The position numbers were made by a program, and so were the translations under genes. A stretch of 64,000 nt of DNA from Roseivivax sp. GX 12232 (GTDB lineage: Bacteria; Pseudomonadota; Alphaproteobacteria; Rhodobacterales; Rhodobacteraceae). The notes under the pieces were generated by a model that worked only from the letters and a program-made list of their open reading frames with translations, was not told the DNA's origin and searched no databases. This document shows positions 9,511 through 18,476 of this stretch, piece by piece (the stretch's first letter is position 1; each line of letters opens with the position of its first letter). The stretch is from assembly GCF_021272185.1 (NCBI RefSeq), contig NZ_JAJSEC010000006.1, positions 62,001-126,000 on the forward strand. Direction: 5' to 3'.

Positions 9511-10992
9511 ATGTCGCGCGCGCCCCAATCCCGCACCGCAAATCCCGCCGCCGCCCGCTACCAGGCGGGGCTCGCGGCGCTGCAGGCGGGGCGGCTGACC
9601 GAGGCGCGCAGCACCTTCGCCGCCCTCGACCGCGCGCATCCCGACCAGCCGGAAATCCAGTTCCAGCTCTCGCGCCTGGCGCATCTGGAAGGCGACAGAG
9701 CCGCCCGGGCCCGGCATCTCGACAGCGCCCTTGCCAAGAAGCCTGATGAGCCCGCGCTCCTGCAGGAGGCGACCGAGGCTTATGCCCGCGCCGACCGGCC
9801 CGAGGATGCGCTGGCGGCCTTCGACCGGCTGATCGCCAAGGCCCCGGGGCAGATCAAGCCGCGCGCCGACAAGGCGCTCTACCTCCAGCGCATCGGGCGC
9901 TTCGCCGAGGCCGAGACGATCTTCCGCAAACTCCTGGCGAAACACCCGCGCGAAGGCGCGCTTTACCGGATGTTCTTCGCAACGGCGAAGCTGAAGGCCG
10001 ACGACCCGGCGCTCAAGAGCCTCGGCCAGGCGCTGCGACACAGCCAGGTCAGCGGCGAGGCCCGGGTGCAGGGGCATTTCGCCATGGCCAAGGCGCGCTT
10101 CGATCTCGGCGAGCACGACACCGCCTTCGACGAGCTGGCCCGCGCCAACCGCCTGCAACGCAAGCTCGCGCCTTATGACGTCGAGGCGCGGCGCGCCGAG
10201 CAGCAGGCGATCCGCGCCGCGCAGGAGGGCGCCGACCTGACGCCTTTAGGCGAGGCGGCAGACCCCCGCCCGGTCTTCGTCACCGGGCTGCCGCGCTCGG
10301 GCACGACGCTCGCCGAACAGATCATCGGCGCGCACAGCCAGGCCGCCGCCGGGGGCGAGCTGGCCCATGCGCTGAAACTGGTCTGGAAGTCCTTCACCGC
10401 CCAGGGCCGCCTCGCGCCGCTCCGCAGCGCCAGCGAGACGCAGATCCGCGACCTCGCGCGGGCCTATCTGACGCTGGCGCGGCGCGACACCGGGGCACAG
10501 ACCGGGGTCTTCACCGACAAGTCGATCCAGAGCCACCTGGTCTACGGCTACCTCGCCCGCGCCCTGCCCGGCGCACGGTTCATCGTGATCCACCGCGATC
10601 CGCGCGACATCGCGCTCTCGATCTACCGCAACCACTTCGCGACGGGCACGCATCGCTACGCCAACGACCTGGGCGACATCGCGGGCGTCATCAAGGACTT
10701 CCGCGCCAGCGTCACCTACTGGAAGGGCCGGCTCGGCGACCGCATCCAGGAATTCCGCTACGAGGACCTGGTCTCCGCCCCCGACACCGAGGCCCCGCGC
10801 CTCGTCGCCGCCGCAGGGCTCGACTGGGAAGACGGCTGCCTGCGCTTCCACGAATCGGGCGGCGCGGTGAAGACCCTCTCGGTCGCGCAGGTGCGCGAGC
10901 CGATCCACGCCGGCCGCCGCGCGGCCTGGGAGAAACACGCCCACCAGCTGGCCCCCTTCATCGAGGCCTGGGGAGACGATCCATGGGACTGA
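9511..10992 (+). CDS. TPR-repeat sulfotransferase family protein
   Basis: A 493-residue two-part protein. Residues 1-230 are tetratricopeptide-like helical repeats (for example ARYQAGLAALQAGRLTEAR, and ALYLQRIGRFAEAETIFRK). The C-terminal half is a PAPS-dependent sulfotransferase: the 5'-phosphosulfate loop is VFVTGLPRSGTTLAEQII (about residue 252) and the 3'-phosphate site is RFIVIHRDPRDIALSIYRN (about residue 356). The family transfers sulfate to proteins, sugars or lipids; the acceptor here is unknown. The stop overlaps the start of the next gene by 10 bases. Confidence 0.92.
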   Translation: MSRAPQSRTANPAAARYQAGLAALQAGRLTEARSTFAALDRAHPDQPEIQFQLSRLAHLEGDRAARARHLDSALAKKPDEPALLQEATEAYARADRPEDALAAFDRLIAKAPGQIKPRADKALYLQRIGRFAEAETIFRKLLAKHPREGALYRMFFATAKLKADDPALKSLGQALRHSQVSGEARVQGHFAMAKARFDLGEHDTAFDELARANRLQRKLAPYDVEARRAEQQAIRAAQEGADLTPLGEAADPRPVFVTGLPRSGTTLAEQIIGAHSQAAAGGELAHALKLVWKSFTAQGRLAPLRSASETQIRDLARAYLTLARRDTGAQTGVFTDKSIQSHLVYGYLARALPGARFIVIHRDPRDIALSIYRNHFATGTHRYANDLGDIAGVIKDFRASVTYWKGRLGDRIQEFRYEDLVSAPDTEAPRLVAAAGLDWEDGCLRFHESGGAVKTLSVAQVREPIHAGRRAAWEKHAHQLAPFIEAWGDDPWD

Positions 10993-11636
10993 GCGACATC
11001 ACCACCCGCATCCGCAAGGCCGAGGAGGCCGCCGGCCGCAGCGCCGGTTCGGTCGAGCTGATCGCCATTTCGAAGGTCCAGCCCAACGCCCGGGTCGAGG
11101 CCGTGCTCGAGGAAGGCCACCGCGTCTTCGGCGAGAACAAGGTGCAGGAGGCCGAGGGCAAATGGCCCGACTTCCAGGCCCGCTTCCCAGAGACCCGGCT
11201 GCATCTTGTCGGGCCGCTGCAATCGAACAAGACCCGCCGCGCGATGGAGCTTTTCGACGCCATCCATTCGGTCGACCGCCCGAAGCTCGCGCGCAGCATC
11301 GCGCGCATCGCCGAGGAGACGGGGCAGTGCCCCGATCTGTTCGTGCAGGTGAACACCGGCGAGGAAGAGCAGAAGGCCGGCATCGCGCCCGCCGATGTCG
11401 ACGGCTTCCTGGCCGAATGCCGCGAGATGCAGCTGCCGGTCAAAGGGCTGATGTGCATTCCGCCGGTCGAAGAGACGCCCTCGCTGCACTTCGCGCTCTT
11501 GGCGAAACTGGCCGAGCGGAACGGGCTTTCCGGCCTGTCGATGGGCATGTCGGGCGACTTCGAAGAGGCGATCTCCTTCGGGGCGACCCATGTCCGCGTC
11601 GGCTCCGCGATCTTCGGCGAACGCGTCTACGACTGA
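10983..11636 (+). CDS. YggS/PLPBP pyridoxal phosphate homeostasis protein
   Basis: A 217-residue TIM-barrel protein of normal YggS length. The PLP-binding lysine is in ELIAISKVQPNARVEAVL, followed by the hallmark VFGENKVQEAEGKW and HLVGPLQSNKTRRAM. The C-terminal phosphate site is GLSMGMSGDFEEAI and THVRVGSAIFGER. The protein holds PLP but has no known catalytic activity and keeps B6 and amino acid pools balanced. Its ATG lies inside the sulfotransferase gene (10-base overlap), so the two are probably translated together. Confidence 0.96.
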   Translation: MGLSDITTRIRKAEEAAGRSAGSVELIAISKVQPNARVEAVLEEGHRVFGENKVQEAEGKWPDFQARFPETRLHLVGPLQSNKTRRAMELFDAIHSVDRPKLARSIARIAEETGQCPDLFVQVNTGEEEQKAGIAPADVDGFLAECREMQLPVKGLMCIPPVEETPSLHFALLAKLAERNGLSGLSMGMSGDFEEAISFGATHVRVGSAIFGERVYD

Positions 11637-11727
11637 GGCCCCGGGGCGGCGGTCCGCGCCCGGGTGACAACCCCCGCGCCCGCCCCTATAAGGCGCGCGA
11701 CATCGCCAAACGCTTACGAGGACGATC

Positions 11728-12648
11728 ATGACGCTTCAGGTTTTCGGCCATAAATCGCCCGACACCGATTCCACCGGCAGCCCGCTCATCTGGGCGTGGT
11801 ATCTCAACGAGATCCGTGGCGAAGAGGCCAAGCCCGTGCTGCTCGGCGAGCCGAACACCGAGGCCGCCTTCATGCTCGAGCGCTGGGGCTTCGAGAAGCC
11901 CGAGATCATCGCCGACGTTGAAGCCGACGCACCGGTGGTGATCGTCGACACCAACAACCCCGCCGAACTGCCGGCCTCGGTCAATTCCGCCGACATCCGC
12001 GGCATCATCGACCACCACAGGCTGGTCGGCGGGCTCGAGACCAAGGGCCCGATCGAGATCCGCATCGAGCCGCTGGCCTGCACCGCCACGATCATGTGGA
12101 AGATGATCGGCAAGGACATGGCGCAGGCGCCCAAGGCCATCAAGGGCGCGATGCTGACCTGCATCCTGTCCGACACGCTGGAATTCCGCTCGCCCACGAC
12201 CACCCAGGAAGACAAGGCCGTCGCCCATGCGCTGGCCGAGGACCTGGGGCTCGAGATCCCGGCCTATGCCGCCGAGATGTTTGCCGCGAAATCCGACGTC
12301 TCGGCCTTCTCGGACGCCGAGCTGATCCGCATGGATTCCAAGGAATACACCGTGGACGGCGTGAAGCTGCGGGTCTCGGTCCTCGAGACCACGGCACCCG
12401 AGCAGGTGCTGTCGCGCAAGGAGAGCCTGATGGCCTCGATGACGGATGTGGCCGCCGAGGACGGCGTCGACGAGGTGACGCTTTTCGTCGTCGACATCCT
12501 GAACGAGGAAGCCACCCTCCTGGTGCCGAACGACCGGGTGAAGACCATCGCCGAGAAGAGCTTCGACACCCAGGTCGCGGGCGACACCGTGGTCCTGCCC
12601 GGCGTGATGAGCCGCAAGAAGCAGATCATCCCGAACCTCAAGGCGTAA
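11728..12648 (+). CDS. ppaC: Manganese-dependent inorganic pyrophosphatase
   Basis: A 306-residue family II pyrophosphatase of the DHH superfamily, which splits pyrophosphate into two phosphates. The metal motifs are LQVFGHKSPDTDS (His and two Asp), VIVDTNNPAELP, and IRGIIDHHRLVGG with the DHH signature. The C-terminal DHHA2 domain ends with the substrate motif SRKKQIIPNL. Family II enzymes use Mn or Co and are unrelated to the common family I PpA. Family II enzymes are known from Rhodobacter. A weak purine-rich ribosome site (CGAGGACGATC) precedes the ATG. Confidence 0.97.
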   Translation: MTLQVFGHKSPDTDSTGSPLIWAWYLNEIRGEEAKPVLLGEPNTEAAFMLERWGFEKPEIIADVEADAPVVIVDTNNPAELPASVNSADIRGIIDHHRLVGGLETKGPIEIRIEPLACTATIMWKMIGKDMAQAPKAIKGAMLTCILSDTLEFRSPTTTQEDKAVAHALAEDLGLEIPAYAAEMFAAKSDVSAFSDAELIRMDSKEYTVDGVKLRVSVLETTAPEQVLSRKESLMASMTDVAAEDGVDEVTLFVVDILNEEATLLVPNDRVKTIAEKSFDTQVAGDTVVLPGVMSRKKQIIPNLKA

Positions 12649-12750
12649 CGCCGACCTGCGGGCGGGGGGCCTTGGCGTCCCCCGCACCCCCGCGCACCGG
12701 TCCGGCCAGATCATGCGCGCGCCGCGGGGGGTGCGCGCCGGAGACACCCC

Positions 12751-13623
12751 ATGACCGAGATCATCCGGCAGCTGTCCGACATTTCCGCGCGCTACGAGGC
12801 GCTTTTCGTGGACCTCTGGGGCTGCGTGCACGACGGGCTGCGCGCCCATGAGGACGCGGTGACCGCGCTGCAGGCCTTCCGCGCGACCGGCGGCACAGTG
12901 GTGCTTCTGACCAATGCGCCGCGCCCGCGCGACAGCGTCGCCCGGCAGATCGCCAAGCTCGGCGTGCCCGACGACGCCTGGGACACGATCGCCACCTCGG
13001 GCGATTCCGCTCGCGCGGCGATGTTCCAGGGGGCGGTGGGCCGCAAGGTCTATTTCATCGGCGAGGACCACGACCAGAGCTTCTTCGAGCCCTTGAAGAT
13101 CATCTCGGACCCGCTCGACATCCAGCGCGTGCCGCTGGAAGAGGCCGAGGGCATCGTCTGCTGCGGCCCCTTCGACCCGCATGCCGAACCCGAGGTCATG
13201 CGGCCGGAGTTCCTTTACGCCAAGCAGAAGGGGCTGAAGCTCCTCTGTGCCAACCCCGACATCGTGGTCGACCGCGGCGAGCGGCGGGAATGGTGCGCGG
13301 GCGCGCTGGCGCGACTCTACACCGAGATGGGCGGCGAAAGCCTCTATTTCGGCAAGCCGCATCCGCCGATCTACGACCTCGCGCGGACCCGGCTCGCGGC
13401 GCTCGGCACGGTGCCCGGCGACGCGGCGATCCTGGCGGTGGGCGACGGGCCGCAGACCGACATCACCGGCGCGATGGGCGAAGACATCGATTCGCTCTTC
13501 ATCACCGGCGGGCTCGCGGCGGCGGAGACGCGTACCGAGGAGCAGCCCGACCCCAAGGCGCTGCGCGACTACCTCGCGCGCGAGGGCATCTCTCCGAGCT
13601 TCGCCATCGGCTACCTGCGCTGA
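12751..13623 (+). CDS. TIGR01459-family HAD-type hydrolase
   Basis: A 290-residue class II HAD phosphatase. Motif I is EALFVDLWGCVHDGLRA (the second Asp/Trp form is typical of this branch); motif II is VVLLTNAPRPRDSV; motif III/IV is GKPHPPIYDLAR with ILAVGDGPQTDITGA. The fold matches NagD/PGP-like sugar or nucleotide phosphatases and the alphaproteobacterial TIGR01459 family, whose substrate is not known. A hairpin with GC arms directly follows the stop. Confidence 0.9.
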   Translation: MTEIIRQLSDISARYEALFVDLWGCVHDGLRAHEDAVTALQAFRATGGTVVLLTNAPRPRDSVARQIAKLGVPDDAWDTIATSGDSARAAMFQGAVGRKVYFIGEDHDQSFFEPLKIISDPLDIQRVPLEEAEGIVCCGPFDPHAEPEVMRPEFLYAKQKGLKLLCANPDIVVDRGERREWCAGALARLYTEMGGESLYFGKPHPPIYDLARTRLAALGTVPGDAAILAVGDGPQTDITGAMGEDIDSLFITGGLAAAETRTEEQPDPKALRDYLAREGISPSFAIGYLR

Positions 13624-13627
13624 GGCT

Positions 13628-13658
13628 CCGCCCCCCGGTCTGGCAGGCCGGGGGGCGG
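13628..13658 (+). terminator. GC-rich terminator-like hairpin after the HAD gene
   Basis: Arms CCGCCCCCCGG and CCGGGGGGCGG (11 bp, perfect) enclose a 9-base loop, starting 5 bases after the stop. No T tract follows, so it may slow RNA decay or assist Rho rather than act as a classic intrinsic terminator. Confidence 0.6.
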
Positions 13659-13813
13659 GAAACTTGCGCTGGGGTGATCCGTACCGCTTCGCGCGGTCGT
13701 CCCCGCCTTGCGCGCGGCGATCCCGGCCCGGGATCGTCCCGCTGCCCGACGCGGGCATCTCGACCCTGCGACCACCACCGCCCACAAGCCCCGCCCCACC
13801 CTCGCGCCGGGGG

Positions 13814-13843
13814 TTGATTTCTGCACCTGCAAAGTAATATTGT
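13814..13843 (+). promoter_or_regulatory. Putative sigma-70 promoter of the MaoC gene
   Basis: TTGATT (13814) is followed by TATTGT after 18 bases, or by TAATAT after 15 bases. The block is the only A+T-rich stretch in this spacer and lies 70-100 bases before the start of the hydratase gene. This is a pattern match only. Confidence 0.4.
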
Positions 13844-13911
13844 TGCCGGATACACGCCCGGTGAGGGCAATTTGTTGCTCGCGCGCGGGCAGGGTGAATC
13901 CGGAGGCCACA

Positions 13912-14355
13912 GTGTTGGACAATCAGCCGCGGGGCACGATCCCGATCGAGGACATCGAGATGGGCATGACCCGGTATCTCCAGAAGGAGATCACCGACGC
14001 CGATATCGAGAAATTCGCCGATGTCTCCACCGACCGGAACCCGGTGCACCTCGATGACGGCTACGCCCGCGACACGATCTTCGGCGGCCGCATCGCCCAC
14101 GGGATGCTGACCGCGGGGCTCGTCTCGGCGGTGATCGGCGAGCAGCTGCCCGGCCATGGCACCGTCTACATGAGCCAGACGCTGAAGTTCCTGGCCCCGG
14201 TGCGGCCCGGCGATCTTGTCCATGCCGAGGTCAAGGTGACCGGCATCGAGGTCGGCAAGCGCCGCGTCACGCTGGAATGCCACTGCGCCGTCGACGGCAA
14301 GAAGGTCCTGATCGGCGAGGCCACGGTGCTTGCCCCCACGCGCAAGTTCGACTGA
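13912..14355 (+). CDS. MaoC family dehydratase
   Basis: A 147-residue hot-dog-fold enzyme. The GTG at 13912 follows GGAGG at 13902 and gives [19 protein letters not shown]; no ATG lies nearby and a TTG one codon on is an alternative. The hydratase motif is [19 protein letters not shown] and then [18 protein letters not shown], with the Asp/His catalytic pair of (R)-specific enoyl-CoA hydratases. The usual role is hydrating trans-2-enoyl-CoA. The length is normal for single-domain MaoC proteins. An open frame extends upstream to 13708 but has no family sequence. Confidence 0.9.
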   Translation: MLDNQPRGTIPIEDIEMGMTRYLQKEITDADIEKFADVSTDRNPVHLDDGYARDTIFGGRIAHGMLTAGLVSAVIGEQLPGHGTVYMSQTLKFLAPVRPGDLVHAEVKVTGIEVGKRRVTLECHCAVDGKKVLIGEATVLAPTRKFD

Positions 14356-14404
14356 GCGTCGGGCCCGCCTTGCGCCACCCCCTGCGCGGGGCTAAGTGCG
14401 GGCC

Positions 14405-15337
14405 ATGCGCATCTACCGCGATCACAGGCAGATTCCCGAGGACGCCCGCGGCGCAAGCGCGGCGATCGGCAATTTCGACGGCGTGCATCGCGGCCACCGC
14501 ACGGTGCTGGACCTGGCGCGCCAGGCCGCGCCCGAGGCGCCGCTGGGCGTTCTGACCTTCGAGCCGCATCCGCGCGAGTTCTTCGCCCCCGAGGCCCCGC
14601 CCTTCCGGCTGACCTCGGCCGCGGCGCGCGCCTCGCGGCTGAAGAAGATCGGCGTCGAGACGCTGTTCGAGCTGCCCTTCGACGCAGGCCTCGCCGGGCT
14701 CACCCCCGAGGCCTTCGCCCGCGAGGTGCTGGCCGAGGGGCTGGGCCTCTCGCATGTGGTGGTCGGCGCGGATTTCCGCTTCGGCAAGGGCCGCGCGGGC
14801 GGCGCCGAGGACCTGATCCTCTTCGGTGAGGCCATGGGCTTCGGCGTGACCGTGGCGCCGCTACTCAAAGGCGCCGGCGGGCAGGTCTCCTCGACCGCGA
14901 TCCGCGAAGCGCTGAGCGAGGGCCGCCCGCGCGACGCCAAGGCGCTCCTGGGCCATTGGCATCGGATCGAGGGCCCGGTCCTGCACGGCGAGAAGCGCGG
15001 CCGCGAGCTGGGCTATCCCACCGCAAACATGTCCATCGACGGACTGCATCCGCCGCGCTTCGGGGTCTATGCTGTCATGGTCGACGTGCTCGACGGGCCG
15101 CATCGCGGCAGCTACCACGGCGCCGCCTCGGTCGGCATCCGCCCGATGTTCGGCGAGAACCAGGCCAACATCGAGACCTATCTCTTCGACTTCAAAGGCG
15201 ACCTCTACGGCGCGCGGCTCTCGGTCGGGCTGGTGGATTTCCTGCGCCCCGAGGAACGCTTCGACAGCCTCGAGGCGCTGATCACCCAGATGGACGACGA
15301 CTGCACCCGCGCCCGGTCGGTGCTGGCCGAGACATGA
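14405..15337 (+). CDS. ribF: Bifunctional riboflavin kinase/FAD synthetase
   Basis: A 310-residue enzyme that phosphorylates riboflavin to FMN and adenylylates FMN to FAD. The N-terminal nucleotidyltransferase domain has AAIGNFDGVHRGHRTVLD (HxGH-type motif) and LGVLTFEPHPREFF; the flavokinase domain has GEKRGRELGYPTANM and NIETYLFDFKGDLYG. The ATG at 14405 gives the expected start MRIYRDHRQIP; a GTG three codons upstream is possible. The stop overlaps the next gene by 4 bases (ATGA). Confidence 0.96.
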   Translation: MRIYRDHRQIPEDARGASAAIGNFDGVHRGHRTVLDLARQAAPEAPLGVLTFEPHPREFFAPEAPPFRLTSAAARASRLKKIGVETLFELPFDAGLAGLTPEAFAREVLAEGLGLSHVVVGADFRFGKGRAGGAEDLILFGEAMGFGVTVAPLLKGAGGQVSSTAIREALSEGRPRDAKALLGHWHRIEGPVLHGEKRGRELGYPTANMSIDGLHPPRFGVYAVMVDVLDGPHRGSYHGAASVGIRPMFGENQANIETYLFDFKGDLYGARLSVGLVDFLRPEERFDSLEALITQMDDDCTRARSVLAET

Positions 15338-15810
15338 GCGACCGCGACCCGATCGACCGGAGCGGCCTCGCGCCCCGCTTCTGGGAGACCAAATCGCTCT
15401 CGAAGATGAGCGCCCCGGAATGGGAGGCGCTCTGCGACGGCTGCGGCAAATGCTGCCTCAACAAGATCGAGGACGAGGACAGCGGCGAGGTCGCCCTGAC
15501 CCGCGTCGCCTGCCGGCTCTTCGACGACGCCAGCTGCCGCTGCGGCCAATACGAGACCCGCCACAGCTTCGTGCCGGAATGCATCGTGCTCAGCCCCAAG
15601 ACCATCGAGCAGCACGCCTATTGGCTGCCCCGGACCTGCGCCTACCGGCTGCTCTGGGAAGGGCGGGGGCTCTACGACTGGCACCCGCTGATCTCGGGCC
15701 GCGCGGACAGCGTGCACGAAGCCGGCGTCTCGGTCCGGGGCATGACCGTTCCCGAGTTCGAGGTCGATGACGACGACTGGGAAGACCACATCATCGACGA
15801 ACCCCACTAA
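15334..15810 (+). CDS. YcgN family cysteine cluster protein
   Basis: A 158-residue UPF0260 protein. The cysteine cluster is CDGCGKCCLNKI, then RVACRLFDDASCRCGQYETR and VPECIVL, with RTCAYRLLWEGRGLYDWHP further on; such a pattern suggests a metal or Fe-S site. The family is widespread in proteobacteria and its function is unknown. Its start overlaps the ribF stop, so it is co-translated with the flavin enzyme, and the threonine aldolase gene begins 12 bases later. Confidence 0.93.
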   Translation: MSDRDPIDRSGLAPRFWETKSLSKMSAPEWEALCDGCGKCCLNKIEDEDSGEVALTRVACRLFDDASCRCGQYETRHSFVPECIVLSPKTIEQHAYWLPRTCAYRLLWEGRGLYDWHPLISGRADSVHEAGVSVRGMTVPEFEVDDDDWEDHIIDEPH

Positions 15811-15822
15811 AGGAGAGCCGCC

Positions 15823-16857
15823 ATGTTCTTTGCCTCCGACAATTCCGGCCCGGTGCCGCCGCAGGTGCTCGAGGCGCTGACCCGCGCCAACGAAGGTCAC
15901 GCCAAGGGCTATGGCACCGATCCGCTGACCGAAGAGGTCACCCAGCAGCTCCGCGACCTCTTCGAGGCGCCCGAGGCGGCGGTCTACCTGGTGGCCACCG
16001 GCACCGTGGCGAACTGCCTGGCGCTGGCCTGCTACGCCCAGCCCTTCGACACGGTCTATTGCACCCCGCCCGCCCATATCGAGGAAGACGAGTGCAACGC
16101 GCCCGAGTTCTACACCGGCGGCGCCAAGCTGACGCTGGTGGGCGAGAGCGACCGCTTCGAGCCCTCGGTCCTGCGCCGCGCGATCGGCGGCTCGGGTGGC
16201 TCGGTGCACAACGCGCAGCGCGGGCCGGTCTCGATCACCCAGGCGACCGAGAAGGGCAATATCTACAGCCTAGACGATCTGCGCGCGGTGACCGGCGTGG
16301 CGCGCGAGTTCGGCCTGCCGGTGCATCTCGACGGGGCGCGCTTCGCCAATGCCTGCGTCGCCCTGGGCTGCACCCCGGCCGAGATGACCTGGAAGTCCGG
16401 CGTCGACGTGGCGGTCTTCGGCGGCACCAAGAACGGGCTCATGGGCGTCGAGGCGGTGATCTTCTTCGACCCCGAGAAGGCCCGCGAGTTCGAGCTGCGC
16501 CGCAAGCGCGGCGGGCATCTCTTCTCCAAGCACCGCTACCTGACCGCGCAGATGCAGGCCTATCTGGCCGATGACCTCTGGGCCGAACTGGCGCGGACCG
16601 CCAACGCCAAGTCGACGCGGCTTCTGGCGGGCCTGCAGAAGGTGGGCAAGATCGAGGGCGACCCGCGGGTCAACATGATCTTCGCGCGGCTGCCGCGGAA
16701 GCTGCACGCCCGGGCCTTCGAGGCGGGCGCCTATTACTACTGCATGGGCGACATCGCCGAGGGCGACCCAGAAGAGCCGGTCAAGGCGCGCTTCGTCTGC
16801 GACTGGTCCATCGAGGACGCCGAGATCGACCGCTATCTCGAGGTGATCGGCGCCTGA
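15823..16857 (+). CDS. ltaE: Low-specificity threonine aldolase
   Basis: A 344-residue PLP enzyme of the beta-eliminating lyase fold (threonine/allo-threonine to glycine plus acetaldehyde). It opens MFFASDNSGPVPPQVLEAL, has the EEDECNAPEF segment, and the PLP lysine in VAVFGGTKNGLMGVEAVIF. HLDGARFANA binds the cofactor. AAGGAGAGCC gives a good ribosome site 6 bases before ATG. It follows the ribF-ycgN pair closely and may be part of that operon. Confidence 0.94.
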   Translation: MFFASDNSGPVPPQVLEALTRANEGHAKGYGTDPLTEEVTQQLRDLFEAPEAAVYLVATGTVANCLALACYAQPFDTVYCTPPAHIEEDECNAPEFYTGGAKLTLVGESDRFEPSVLRRAIGGSGGSVHNAQRGPVSITQATEKGNIYSLDDLRAVTGVAREFGLPVHLDGARFANACVALGCTPAEMTWKSGVDVAVFGGTKNGLMGVEAVIFFDPEKAREFELRRKRGGHLFSKHRYLTAQMQAYLADDLWAELARTANAKSTRLLAGLQKVGKIEGDPRVNMIFARLPRKLHARAFEAGAYYYCMGDIAEGDPEEPVKARFVCDWSIEDAEIDRYLEVIGA

Positions 16858-16883
16858 GGCGCCGCGCCGTCAGAGACAAGATC

Positions 16884-16906
16884 GGGCGCCCTGAGACGGG
16901 GCGCCC
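16884..16906 (+). terminator. Hairpin after threonine aldolase
   Basis: Perfect 8-bp arms GGGCGCCC (16884-16891 and 16899-16906) around a 7-base loop, 27 bases after the stop. No T run follows, so termination strength is uncertain. Confidence 0.55.
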
Positions 16907-17032
16907 GGCGGAAACATCAGCGGGATTTTCTCGGGACAGCTTCGGGCGGAAGGCTTGGGTCTCCGCTCCATGCGCAGACGCGTGGCGCGCAGCAGGCCAA
17001 AGCGCGGCGCCTCACGCCCGCGCCCCCGGCGC

Positions 17033-17359
17033 TCAGTTCATCTGGAACTGCGGCTCGTAGGAGCCATCGGTGAACTGGCCGAAAAGCTCGGAGATGTCGG
17101 GATGGTCGACCGGCTCGCCGGAGTAATCCGCGACCAGGTTCTGCTCCGACACATAGGCGACGTAGAAACTCTGGTCGTTTTCCGCCAGGAGGTGGTAGAA
17201 GGGCTGATCCCGCATCGGGCGGCTGTCCTCGGGGATCGACTGGTACCATTCCTCGGTATTGGCAAATTCCGGGTCGACGTCGAAGACCACCCCGCGGAAG
17301 GGGTGTTTGCGGTGCCGAACGACCTGGCCGAGCTTGTATTTCGCGCGTTGTGTGTACAT
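17033..17359 (-). CDS. hspQ: Heat shock protein HspQ
   Basis: A 108-residue protein of the YccV/HspQ family (hemimethylated-DNA-binding fold), which in enterobacteria tunes Lon protease activity and DnaA stability. It has the family core RAKYKLGQVVRHRKHPFRG and VVFDVDPEF, with DQPFYHLLAENDQSFYVAYV. The frame is open further upstream (to 17440), but the start at 17359, MYTQRAKYKLGQ, has GAGGTAT before it and matches the normal length. It is divergent from the transglycosylase gene. Confidence 0.92.
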   Translation of the reverse strand: MYTQRAKYKLGQVVRHRKHPFRGVVFDVDPEFANTEEWYQSIPEDSRPMRDQPFYHLLAENDQSFYVAYVSEQNLVADYSGEPVDHPDISELFGQFTDGSYEPQFQMN

Positions 17360-17616
17360 TGGCCTATACCTCTTGACCGCAAAGCTAGCGCTCCGCGCGC
17401 CAGTTTGTCCATTTTTTCGCCGCATTTTCGCCGGAAACACTCTGTGCAGGTGAGTCGGACAAAGCGGCCGGGTCTGACATTTGCCTCCACATCGGGCGGC
17501 ATCCCGCCGGTTGCAACCCCCCTCTCGCGGGTTTCGGGGTTTGTGATTTCATCGCCCGGCCCGATCGGCTAGACTGCCTGCCAAGAGCCCAAACGGCCAG
17601 ACAGAGCGAGAGGCAG

Positions 17617-18207
17617 ATGAGCAGTTTCTTTCGCGCGCTCGTGATCGTGTTGCTGGCGGCGTCCTGCGGGGGCGGCGGCCCCAAGACCGCGCCGTCAAAC
17701 CTGGACGATGCCTGCGCCATCCTTCGCGAACGCCCGCATTACATCCGCGCCTTCCGCGCCACCGAGCGCAAATGGGGCGTGCCCGTCCATGTGCAGATGG
17801 CGACGATCTACCAGGAAAGCAAGTTTATCGGCGATGCGCGCACGCCGTTCCGCTATTCCCTGGGGGTGATCCCCGTGGGCCGGCAAAGCTCGGCCTTCGG
17901 CTACAGCCAGGCGCTCGACGGGACCTGGAAGGAATACCAGGACCAGCACGGCGGCCGCCGCACCCAGCGCGACGACATCCGCGATGCGACGGATTTCATG
18001 GGCTGGTACATGGCCCAGACCCAGCGCGAGCTGGGGATCTCGACCTGGGACGCGCGGAACCAGTATCTCGCCTATCACGAGGGCCGGACCGGCTATCGGC
18101 GGGGCAGCTACAACGCCAAGTCCTGGCTCCTGCGGGTGGCCGACGAGGTCGGGCAGCGCTCGACGACCTACCAGGCGCAACTCGTGGGCTGCCGCCACGC
18201 GCGGTGA
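17617..18207 (+). CDS. Lytic-transglycosylase-like (SLT) lipoprotein
   Basis: A 196-residue exported lipoprotein. The signal sequence ends in LLAASCGGGG, a lipobox followed by a glycine linker. The SLT-like domain has VPVHVQMATIYQESKFIGD, where the Glu is the likely catalytic acid, then FGYSQALDGTWKEYQ and LAYHEGRTGYRRGSYN. These cut peptidoglycan glycans to anhydromuropeptides. It is shorter than most soluble SLT enzymes, with only the lysozyme-like core. A second SLT lipoprotein lies at 27.1 kb; a 165-bp repeat copy follows this gene. Confidence 0.87.
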   Translation: MSSFFRALVIVLLAASCGGGGPKTAPSNLDDACAILRERPHYIRAFRATERKWGVPVHVQMATIYQESKFIGDARTPFRYSLGVIPVGRQSSAFGYSQALDGTWKEYQDQHGGRRTQRDDIRDATDFMGWYMAQTQRELGISTWDARNQYLAYHEGRTGYRRGSYNAKSWLLRVADEVGQRSTTYQAQLVGCRHAR

Positions 18208-18292
18208 GGCTTGCGGGGTAAGCGGGGGCGGCTTGAGGGCCGCCCTCTGTAACCCGTCAGTTCGGCGATCTCTCTAGCCACCAATCACCAAC

Positions 18293-18457
18293 TTGCGCCC
18301 GAACAGCGCCGCAGGCGCCGGGCGCGCGCCGGACCGGCCCCTTGGGCCGGCGCTCTTGCGGGTGGCGCGCTTAGGTCTGCGCCAGCCCTGACCTTGCAGC
18401 CATAACGCACCCAGCTCAAAAAGCAGCGGCGCCGGCCCCCGGACCTGCGCGCGCCCT
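18293..18457 (+). repeat. 165-bp dispersed repeat, copy A
   Basis: One of six copies of an intergenic element. It runs from TTGCGCCCGAA to GCGCGCGCCCT. The invariant nonamer CTGACCTTG is at offset 95. The first hairpin is GCGCC-GCA-GGCGC, against GCACC-GAA-GGTGC in other copies. The second hairpin, CCGGCCC with loop CTT, puts it in subfamily I. This is the most diverged copy in its 3' third. It sits between convergent genes, the SLT lipoprotein and lolA. Confidence 0.9.
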
Positions 18458-18476
18458 TTGCCCTAGAGGTCCGTCC

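Noticed and set aside
18290..18460. 165-bp repeats as CRISPR repeats
   Set aside because: They are 165 bp, kilobases apart (except C and D) and in both orientations, with no short regular spacers and no cas genes.
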